Below are positions 54,272 to 64,000 of a stretch of DNA of 64,000 nt, piece by piece (positions within the stretch are counted from its first letter, which is position 1; each line of letters starts with the position of its first letter). This DNA comes from Phoronis australis (taxonomy: Eukaryota; Phoronida; Phoronidae): the NCBI GenBank assembly GCA_002633005.1, contig NMRA01000461.1, positions 124,001 to 188,000 on the forward strand, written 5' to 3'. Made by a program: the position numbers and the translations under genes. The notes beneath the pieces are model-generated. The model made no database searches. It was given only the letters and a program-made list of their open reading frames with translations, and was not told the DNA's origin.

Positions 54272-54625
54272 CTGCACTACGTAGATAAAGTCAGGTTTTT
54301 GTCACACAAAGGGATTTATCTATCGCTTGATCAGCAAGATTCTGAAATTGTCGGCTATCGGGGAAATGGTTGATAATGGAAGTGACGAATAATTTTTTTT
54401 CACAGCAACGCAATAAGAGTTTACGATGTATTTGGTGAATTGGAGTACATAAGGCGCGCAATACGCTCAGTCTCATGCAGCGATCGAGGACAGACCTACT
54501 GGGACGTCTTGGTGCAACTGCGGGAAGTGTATTTTCATGGAAACCTTCGTAGGGCATATGTCTCGTTGAGAGAACGATAAAACCAAAACATTTGAGACAG
54601 ATGCAGCTGCTCACAGACTCTAAGC

Positions 54626-54757
54626 CGGCGATACCAGTACATGGCGAAGCTGCGCTGAGGGTTGCCGTAAGGCGCTGCCGCTCTCTCGCACAGAAGACAC
54701 AGGTCACTGCATTAACTACAGCTCTAGACAGTGACCCCTGCCTCCACTGGTATCGCT
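54626..54757. repeat. Nested inverted repeat
   Basis: GCGATACCAGT and ACTGGTATCGC form an outer pair; inside it GGTCACTG and CAGTGACC form a second. The layout could fold into a long hairpin or be a small foldback element. Confidence 0.45.
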
Positions 54758-57700
54758 AATAGAGACAGATTAGGTCTTTCCTGAATAGGCGCTTCATCAG
54801 CCGGAAAATTTTCACGAATTGTGCCTCGCAATTACTAAATTATCAAGGTCATGTTGTTATAAAAATCCTTTGTGCATAGAGGGACTCCTTAAGAGGCCGT
54901 CACTGTATTAAAACTCGAACAAATACTCCCGTTACCAAACTTTTTCTTCAGTCAGTCCGTCGTTCAGTTTCCAAAATCGGTAACTCGCCATTTCCACTCT
55001 AACGTCATACCACCTGCTGCGCCCAGGTGAAGACCCCTCCATGATTATTTACAACTCTTGGATTTTTCTGTTTGAAATTCTCTAGGATAACCTAGAGATC
55101 GTATTTTAGCAAGAATACGACTACCTTCTCTCCCTTCGAAGGAGGGCTGAACGCAAAAACTCTGTCTGTAAGACGGATTGTAACTACTGTGGGATCTAAA
55201 AAGATTCAAGTGATTTAGTTAAACAGTGACTTCATATATGAACGAGGCAGGTGACTAGCTATGCAACTGCAGACGGTAAAATCAGATTTGATTGAAGTCT
55301 CCATATAATGGATTGAAGAAAATAACTATTCGCGGCAAAGTACGTTTCAAGTCCACTACCACATTCACAAGTTGCGGCTAGGAGTAAAAATGATACATTG
55401 AAATTCCACAGAATGCTATGTTATTGCTACCAAGAATCTAGTACGGCTGATAGTCTTGACAAAGTGTGAGTTTGGCAGAGTATTATTCTGGCATTGCATG
55501 TCTATCATAATTTGAAAGCTATTGTATTATGCTCTTTAAAATGAAAACACAAAAATTCAAGAGGCTTATCTCTACCCCCTTTAAAATCAACACATTCGTA
55601 AACCAACAGCCGAACGATTAAATCAGGAAATATACAATATTGAAAACTGTTCAGAAACTTTTGACCCTCACACAAAGCGCGCCCACAAACACAAACACAT
55701 AACCAAAAACGCACACACAAGATACAAAGCTTTTACCCTTTTCTAAAATTACTCACAAAAACGAAGAGAACCAGCAGGCCGATCATCTTTGAGATGATCT
55801 CGCGTCTACATGACTCTATATAAATACAGTGCGCCAAAACCACGTGGTCCTCGTGGTCTGTGACGTGTAACGCCATGGAGAACACCTGAAAATTGGTGGA
55901 CGTAAGATGGAGATGCAGACAAATATACGCAAAGTAGTTATTATATAAAAAACACATTGGTAGGTAAAGTATTCGTATTTTGCGGCAAATAATGAGCATT
56001 AAGTGACCGTCCTATACCTGTGTCAGGAAAATGGAGGAACATCACGAGCTAAAATTTTAAAATCTATATCAAAATAAACGAACCCTGTGACGAACTTGAA
56101 TTTGAATCAGGACTAGCATACCTTAGTCATACACTTCGGTATCAGTTGAACTAGAGGGAAAAATATTTATTATAATAATATGACCATAAGAAATTACATG
56201 TTATGCCTTTAAAAATACAACAATGTACGCTAAAACCCTGTATTTAATACGCTGTTGGAAAATTCGTTAGCGTCTATAATCAAACGCAATCCTGCAAGTA
56301 TCACGAGTGAAACGCAAACAAAAACAGCCGGCATACTTAATGCGTTTTTTCTCTGACATGTTAAGTTTTTCGTTAAAGTTTCAACGCATACACGTACGCC
56401 TAGTCTCGTGCACCAGAAGCTCATCAAAATATCGCTCTTTTTAAATCAAAAATAAAATTATCGAGAAGGGATAACAGAGGAATTGGAGAACATCAGGCCA
56501 GGGGACATCAGGGTGGGGGAATTGCCGCGAGAAATCCGGTTGGGGAACACAGGGCTAGTGGAGTACGACGACTGCGAACAACGAGACGATCCCTGAAGTG
56601 CTGCTCCAAAGGATCTAAGCATTTTCTGAATGGTCGACTAGCTAGAGTGGTGTTATGAACTGGCAAATATAGGCTATCGTGGCAGGCTTCCAACGTCAAT
56701 ACACAACGATATGTGAAGATCCCCGACCAACGTTTAGCAAGAAAACGGGAGCGTGCAGAAAAGTTGAGATAGCTGACCGGTTGCGTACGTTATGTACTTC
56801 GGTTTTATATATTCTCTTGTAATGCATTGTCGAGAGGCATTTTGAACTTTCAACATCTCGCATTTGACAATAACTGTGTTTTTAAAAATTCTTCTTCTTA
56901 AAGTCAGGTAGGACTATAGAAAAAAATCCAAATCTTAACATTTTCATGACGTCATATCTGAGAGAGGGCTAATCAGGCTCGCGGGAAACATTCAGACGAT
57001 AGTCTGCTGTTCTAGTAATCTACAATAGTTGTTAGAAGTTGTAAACATTTGAAGTCTTGACAGCTCGCCTTCTGTTGGCCACATAACGTGACCTAATGAA
57101 AAAAGTCTTTAAGGTTTCTGTCCCCAACTGCACTTGAACTCAGGACCTTGTGCTGTCCGTGACAAAAAATTAAATGTTTGAAAAATATTTTCTACGCCGC
57201 ATTGAGATTGACATGTTCGGGTACACTGTAAAACATTGTTTTCTAATTTCCATTTTGTATGAGGGCCGTCAAAATTTGGCTTTCTTAAATGTAGGCGTGA
57301 AAACAAAAGCAAAGTGGCCACGTGATTGAACTAACCAACAGTAAATTGGTACAAAGTAAAATGCTACAAATTTTGCAGTTTCAAATAGTGCATGCATACC
57401 AAGTTAAATTTTAAAGTTTTGCAGATATTGGGCTGAATAAATAGGCTTAACAAGAGAATCCTAAGTGAACTGAATGCCATAGATTAAGATTTATATATAC
57501 TTTTTTCTGTTGTAAAATTATTAAAAAATATTGAACCAGGGAATTCTTCAATACATGGTTAATGGTTGCGCAGGCTACCCGTATGTCATTATATCATCAT
57601 AATGTGTTGAGCCGACGGCGTGGAGTACTTCTGAGCCAATTAGAACCATTTGCCTTCTTGGCTTTTCCCAAAAGTGCTCACATGAAAAATTTTAGCAAAA

Positions 57701-59286
57701 TCCCAATGCGGCAGATGTGTGATGTTTATTGAAACATTATTTCCGGTGAATTATCGCCTGCTCTTTAGCTTCCAGTGCGTTGGTTTCAGCTAGTTTCGCA
57801 TGCACAGCACTACTCTCGTATCCAGGGTAGATTCAAATCTACTACTGTTATCGAATTCGCTTAATCAATTTCTGATTGCCGGATATGAACCTTTCTGAAT
57901 AAAAAGGGTTCGTCTATTTTCATAAACAAGAAAACTGTCAACCAGAATCTTAAAACATAGAATTTACATCATATTCATCTGCACATGTAAGTTTGACACT
58001 AGTCTTGTCATAGGGCATATCCTTTCAGATGTGACCAGCGGAAGAGTAAATTACTTTTGGCTAGGGTGCCAGCGCAGCACAACCTGGGTTCGCAACCGGT
58101 GGGTCTATTACTCTGAGAAATGTACGCTTTTCCGCGGCAAAATTGTGCTTTATTTATTTTCACAAAAAAGACCAATGTTCAGAAATGAGTCGAGTTTAGC
58201 AGTGTCGATGCGCGATTGTCTGGTGAAGGTAACACGTGCAAACGTAGTCCTTGACATTATCAGTATCAATAACACAGAGCCAGGGGAATTGTTGAAGTTC
58301 TATGTTAATTTAAAGTTCCTAATTGATTCTGGAACTTGATATTTTGTACTCATATTGTGTTTTGCGCAAAGATATCCTCAGGGCTTGCGTTGTAGTTTTT
58401 TTATTTTTACAACTCAACTTTATTTGCCGAGATTTGAAATAGCGATCTTTGGCCCGTATTCAGAAATATTTTAAATTAGTCGCAGCACATATCTTCATCC
58501 CAAACATGACGCATTTGTTTCGGTGGTTATTTCTTATTTCCAGTATGTGTTGGTATTCAAGATTGGTCTCAAATCCCTTATTCCCCACTTGTTTTACTAT
58601 TCTGTGATAGTCATTCCTAGCTTTCGACTCACAGCTGTTTCTCGGCTAATTCACCGAAATAACTACGTGCACATTTTTTCTTTGACTCAGTGGTAGTGTC
58701 TTTTCGTGACTGGAAGTTTAGATTCATACTTTGGATGGTTAATGTCAGTGATATCCTCCGCCTGATCGGATTCCAAGTCACTGGCCGAGATACATGTAGC
58801 AAGCTTTTTGTGTGTTTAGAACTGCAAAAATAATAGCAAGCCTAAAATTTCAACACACATCTATGTTCTCCTGATTTGCATTCATGGACGATCAATTTGA
58901 ATTTATTAGCGAAAAGACCCCAAACTCCCGCGACCGACCTAGGGGTAAATTGGACCACCGAACTTTGTAGGCTACGGCACGCTCAAACACTTAAAACTCC
59001 GTATCAGCAAAAAAAATATCACGTTTGATTAATAACTCGATGTTTTTGTAAAGGTTTTACATCAAATTGTGATAATATTTTTGTTTAAAACGATGAATGC
59101 AACCCATAATAAGACACCAGCAAGAGTGTTGTGAATTGCTGAACAGACTGCATTCAAACCTCTGACTTCATTGATTAATTTCAACACCTCCGACTGCCGC
59201 CAGGTGTCATGTAAAAATGGTGTACTTGTTAATATCGAGCGGAACTACTCTATCAATATTGATACAAACTAGGTTCTTTTTGGGTG

Positions 59287-59303
59287 GCATTCTCCTTTAA
59301 GAA
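59287..59303 (-). repeat. Isolated tip of the P-like terminal repeat
   Basis: The reverse complement reads AAAGGAGAATGCCACCC, identical to the first 17 bp of the element at 63388. The sequence beyond it does not match that element, so it may belong to a related MITE. Confidence 0.4.
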
Positions 59304-62300
59304 CACGTATTGGCTGTGGCCATGAAACTGGAGGCATAGGATGTCAACTCCCGCGCTTGAGCCATGCATTTTAGTATTCTAGTGTTAAAGCTTGTGTCCC
59401 CGAGACTTCCTGGGACTGGACGCGATAGTTCCCCATATGAATTTAGTCCGCTAGACTGAGTTTTGATTGAGTGTTGTATTATCGAACCAAGCCTAAGTCG
59501 TATTGCTTCGATTTCATTTTGTCCTTGTTCATAATCATCACGCAAACCTCTTGATGGGCGATTCCTGACCACCATCGGGTTTTCGGTCAGGTTGGTCACC
59601 TTACAAACCTGTCATTTACTCTGGACATTCTTTACAGGCACCGACTAGTGGCCGTAGATGAATAGAATGCAAGGGATAGTCTGGCCTTTTCAGCTGCAGC
59701 CGTCAAGTTATAGCAGACAATTTATCAAACTACAACTCAGTTTTTAGTGTTAAAATTATTATGCGCCTGAGTATTTGTTCTGCAATTGTATCTAAACATT
59801 TCACTAACACGCATGTTAAAACAACTTGGAAAAACTAGGCATGTATCTATTTGCATTTCAAAGTGAGTGTGAAATAGATGCATGTATACATTACCACTGT
59901 TTCTAAAATTACTTATTTTTTCAACGTTAACCTGTTGTCCAGACATAACGATAATTCAATTTCTGAACATGTAATGGTATATACAGTCCGACAAAATAAA
60001 ATAATATTGAAAAATTACCAATGTAAAGAATCCAGTCTAATACTTTGTGCTAACGACAGCGTGGGTTTTACGCGTTAACTGTCCCGCTCTTGGTGGATTG
60101 TTCAACTAAAAGAAAATAAATGAACCGTCCATTGGTTTTTGCGGCACCCGCAATTTCCCATGCGAATGTAAAACTTCGTCGTGCGCTTTTGCGAGTTACG
60201 GGACCCTTGTTCCACAAAAAAATGCGGTCAGAACATTTTTCGTGTTGCGGCTAACATGTCTCTCTTGAGTATTTGTCGTGGACTCAGATGTCCTGCTTTT
60301 CGTTTGTTGTATTGATGTTTCAAACTTGAATATTGGCAACTATTCAACAGGTGTCGCAAACGTCGTTTTTTTTTCCTGAGTCCACTTCCTTTTGTAATGT
60401 AACGATCGTGAATTGTACTCCAATGCCTGTTGTTTACGGCAACGCGACCTTCTTGCATCAATACCATTACTATTCAATGTTTGGGCAAAAACGTTCATTT
60501 CCAAATGTCTCCGTAAGATCATATTTACATGTAAGCTGCATCCACTACAGTGTAGTACAACGTTACACTGTACAATGTATACACTTTTCTATCCGTCAGA
60601 ATTAATTACAGGTAGTCTATCGTTTTTTATAGATGTCATTCCGTCCTTAGTTTTAGTTGTATTTAACCAGTCAATGTTTCACTAAATTTCTCAACCGTGA
60701 GGGAGCTATTTTCTAAAATGTTGTTCTTTATATGCAGTCTTTTTGCACCGATTTCGTTTTTGATTAAATAATTCATTTATAAAATTCATACCTCTCCGTT
60801 TTATTTTTATGATACTGTTGCACCCTAAAGCGTAACGGAGAAGACAAGCTAACTAGTTGTCTATTTAGATAATTAACTAGACAATTAACACATGGCTGGT
60901 TTAATTATTATGCGTAATTTGTTAACAGTCTTGGTTTTCAGAATTGACGATATGATTTAACCGGTCATGCATACAAAACAAGAATAATTTATCAAATAAA
61001 TTAGTTTCTCCTGGTATAACCGTACGCCATCAAAATATTATTAAGGGCTTTCCAATGAAATGACCCTTATGCATATCGGTTGTAAAACAACGGAGTTGTG
61101 TATAGTCACAATGGAAGTAAAGAACGGAACACTTTCCCATTGGTCTTAAGTGTTAACATATATTTCTCTTATTGTTGGTTGTAGGTAAATGATTTTGGTA
61201 TTGTATTTATGCTCTTTTGTTGCTTTATCATCCGAATTTATTCGAAAAAAATTCTAGAATTTCACAATTATGGCAATACGCCTAGAAGGATTTATCTTAT
61301 GGTTATCATATAGGCAGTGGTAGAACCCACGACCGGCTTCCACTGAATTGACTGCAGTTGGTCCTATGTTGAGACCACAAAAACAATCCAAGATGTTGGT
61401 GGAATTTCCTTGAAGGAAGTTTATGGTGATAACAGTTATAAGCACACGTATTTTGTACGAAAGACAATTTTATTCTAATCCCTGCAGGATAGCATAAAAC
61501 ACGGCAACAAACGAATGGAAACAACTTCCACGCGTGCGTTGGCGAAACTTCAGCCACGCCTGATCGAAATTGGCATTCCTTTCATAGAGTTCTAAGTGGT
61601 GACTGATTACGAGACTTTGCGTGATACGTTTACTGCCGGAAAATGCCGCTGTTGTCTGATGTCTTCTTGAAATTGCGGGGATGATTCAGAGAGAAAAAGA
61701 AAAAATATCGACTTGGCTTAAACATATCGTAGATCTCTCACGATACGCCTCCTTTCGGAAAAAAAACAATACGTGTGTTTATCGGGAAGTGCTCGCTTGT
61801 GCAATCGTGACACTTCCCTTGTTATGTCAAGATGAAATTGTGAATGTTCAGAAAACAGGTTTTAATACTAATAATCATAAATCAAGTATCGTGCTGGGCG
61901 ATACAGGTGGGTGCGTTACGGCAGGGTCGGACATGCAATAATTACGTACTTTTCGTTAGAACTGGGCAAACATTTTACGTTCAAAAAAGCAAAAACGTTG
62001 TATTTTTACGAGCAATCCGAATACAGTGAATGGATAATGCTGAAACCTGTATGAAAGCCTTACAACAAAACGGTATGTACCGCGTTGTAATATAAATATC
62101 CTCACCTTAGGACAGCAGGTTACAGTGTATGTATTCCATGTATTCGTAAATGGACTTCAAATTTCAAACTAAATCTATTGCCAAGAATTTAGTATACTGT
62201 ATCTTTGCCAAAAATCTAAAGTAAGGCAATTTCATGCAAGTATCACTGAGAGTAAGATGTGTGGAGTAAGATGCGCAGTGTGCATGGTAAGGCTTCGCTG

Positions 62301-63387
62301 ACTCGGATTATCGAGAGAAAATGAGCCTCAGTGAGGCCATCTTTAACGAATATCAGCACCCTATTCGAAATGGACTGTGCGAACTTTCATCGGAGCATAT
62401 GACCAGGGCGGCAGCTGATGAATGCATACCCGTGCACTTGTAACTCATAATGTTGCACAATCAGATGTGCACCATAGTAGTTTTACTTGCGACTGGCATT
62501 GTCAACAACGAGTAGATCATTTTCAAACAGGCAGGTCAGTTCAATTTACTGAAATTTTCTGACAAGAAGTGTCCTGCATGTATTTCTTGTTTGGTTGTCG
62601 TAAACCTCTCCATCCATTCTGGGTGCATACGTTGCGAACTGCCAACTCGTTTTCCACGATTTTGTCAATGTAACTACTATTGCCGAAAGGTTTGTTGCTG
62701 CCGAAGATATTGACTATAAGAGTTTGTGAAACAGATTGCCTTGGTCGAGTTTTGAGGCTCCTGGACATGACCTACCTTAAAGAAAAACAAAATAAATCAG
62801 AGCAATACTTAAAAACATTTTTAGTCCACTCTTTGCATGTTTCTGTTATTTCTTCTATACTCGTATTTTGCCCAATATGTTTCGCGGAATAAATTCGTGA
62901 GGGACAGGATATGCGAGTGTTGTCGCTCAACCTGTTTGTAAAACACGTCCAACGTGTTGACGACATTTATGCTCGAGTTTTGTGAATTTCAGAGCTTGTT
63001 TTATAAATGTATTCTTCCTTACACGAAAGCTGATCTGCCGTGGACTGCAAGGCAAGACAAGTACAACAGGGATACGGGAAACTGGAAATCTTCCAGACGT
63101 TTTCGTGCTTATTTGGTGCTTCCTTGTTGGTAAATATCGGTTATTTAACACTCACTAACAACAGGTCCATAATAGCAGTAGACATATGCATCAACACAGA
63201 CAGGTAGAGGCACAAGTGCAGCAGTAACAACATCATTTAACAACATCAACAGCAGCGACAACAACAGCAATGTACGAAACAACCATAACAACAAGTATTG
63301 CTACATACAGAGTAGGTACTCTTTGCAGTTAGGCTACACTCATAAAGACGATACTGTAGTGAAAGTCATAATAGTGATACATTTAAA

Positions 63388-64000
63388 GGAGAATGCCACC
63401 CGATTTAATGAGTCTCTTTTACCGTCTTAATCGGTCTATATATACATCGCCTCTTATACGGTCGACCTCACCTTGCCGAGAGGTGTCACGTTAACATGTA
63501 AGGAAGGTAAGAAACGACGCAGCGACGTCAGTGGTTCGTGTGCAGAGTGAATGCCGCTATATCGCAGTGCATTGGTTTCTGTTTGTCCGAACAATGAAGC
63601 TGCGAAGGAAGCGGGCATATCGTTTTTCCGACTTTCTCGAGAGCCCGAAATGCTTAGGAAGTGGCTCGTGGTAGTGAAGAATGAAAGGTACACTGTATGC
63701 TGTTAGTTGCAAGTATGAGGCCGTGAAACATCTCCGTGTCTGTGGTCGGCATTTCGTCGACAGTGATTTCTCTGACGAATTCCGGCTTACCAAAGAACTA
63801 TCCATACGTTTCCGTTGCCTGTGCATGTTGACGGCGCCTCTCTAGTATTTGTTGATCAGTGTATTCCGCTTCGAATTGATAGCTGTGAAACCTACCGATC
63901 CGATCCGTGAAGTCTTCTTCGGATGAGCTCTTGACTAACTAAGTCGGGATTGGCGCCGGGCGAGTTGCCATGTAGACGTTTCTTATTCTGCGTTCTGTTC
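63388..64000 (+). mobile_element. THAP transposon (P-element-like), cut by the window edge
   Basis: Begins AAAGGAGAATGCCACCCGAT and shares more than 110 bp with the solo repeat at 3748-3866. A THAP zinc finger starts about 165 bp inside. A THAP domain at the N terminus of a transposase directly behind a terminal repeat is typical of P and Kolobok elements; which of the two cannot be told because the catalytic part and the other end lie outside the window. Confidence 0.65.
63551..63838 (+). pseudogene. THAP zinc-finger coding segment with frameshift
   Basis: From ATG at 63551 the frame reads SVCPNNEAAKEAGISFFRL, EMLRKWLVVVKNE (C-x-N, F-F-x-L/F-P-like, K-W), matching the first half of a THAP finger, and runs into a stop at 63704. 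A shift near 63680 continues with CKYEAVKHLRVCGRHFVDSD, the C-x2-H-F half. The usual first zinc-binding cysteine appears missing. The copy is damaged. Confidence 0.65.

Larger units (their letters stand above)
54272..63387. other. About 9 kb without recognised genes
   Basis: Open frames up to 138 codons (54291-54707 minus, 58031-58339 plus, 59297-59599 minus) have no recognisable domains. Hydrophobic starts on the minus strand (MIGLLVLFVF before a GTGAGT donor near 55743; MPAVFVCVSLVILAGL near 56330) could be signal-peptide exons of the sushi gene, but their splice phases do not link cleanly. A lone transposon tip lies at 59287-59303. Confidence 0.4.

Noticed and set aside
54291-54707. 138-codon minus-strand frame
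   Set aside because: GC-richer and plausible, but no domain, and overlaps the nested inverted repeats; no phase link to the candidate upstream exons.
55743-55887. Hydrophobic segment MIGLLVLFVF before a GTGAGT donor, as a signal-peptide exon
   Set aside because: The donor is phase 0, while the nearest candidate acceptor (54271) needs phase 1. It cannot be joined without further exons.
59297-59599. 100-codon minus-strand frame next to a transposon tip
   Set aside because: Composition is coding-like, but no domain was recognised; it ends against the AAAGGAGAATGCCACCC tip, so it may be flanking chance sequence.
1-64000. CRISPR arrays, rRNA genes, bacterial operons
   Set aside because: No regularly spaced direct repeats of that type, no rRNA-like sequence and no operon-like gene packing were seen.

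Overview
The window is animal nuclear DNA: AT-rich, interrupted by introns with GT..AG borders, holding no bacterial-type operons and carrying several families of eukaryotic DNA transposons. The domain mix (calcium-binding EGF, many sushi/CCP modules, a C-terminal MAM domain), the abundance of the palindrome TACATGTA, and P2X7-C-like and THAP mobile genes suggest a marine invertebrate, possibly a cnidarian such as a stony coral. That placement is inference; no ribosomal or mitochondrial marker is present to settle it.

The main content is one large gene on the minus strand. I could trace it exon by exon from 51181 down to a stop codon at 430, with a polyadenylation signal at 292-297. In transcript order it has a cb-EGF exon (51059-51181), eleven sushi exons each exactly 177 bp and phase 1 at both ends, and four exons that together make one complete MAM domain (11943-12034, 6382-6487, 3978-4156, 430-522). 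All splice phases agree and the summed length closes in frame (846 codons including the stop, after the split first codon). None of these exons lies in a long open frame, so the gene is easy to miss. Three weaker candidate exons (54.2, 53.7 and 52.1 kb) may extend it upstream; no signal-peptide exon could be fixed with confidence. The product is predicted to be secreted or extracellular and heavily N-glycosylated, with no C-terminal membrane segment.

The middle of the gene (about 19.8-45 kb) is a young tandem amplification. Whole units of exon plus intron have been copied. A 5.4-kb block with two sushi exons (19.8-25.3 kb) is repeated at 32.3-37.9 kb, and a 1.15-kb block with one sushi exon (30.7-31.9 kb) is repeated at 38.4-39.6 kb in the same order. 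Older, more diverged unit copies lie at 41-44 kb. Divergent sushi exons (14.1, 46.1, 48.4 kb) flank the homogeneous core.

The introns are packed with mobile DNA: a 3.4-kb element with about 50-bp terminal inverted repeats (8394-11783), a rearranged Ty3/gypsy fragment (18.1-19.0 kb), a 4.4-kb THAP element with TTAA flanks that carries a broken P2X7-C-like gene on its opposite strand (26.2-30.65 kb), several MITEs, and a curious array of 16-bp repeats that occurs in inverted pairs. The right end (63.39 kb to the edge) enters a THAP/P-element-like transposon whose terminal repeat also occurs alone at 3.75-3.87 kb. Between about 54.3 and 63.4 kb I recognise no gene.
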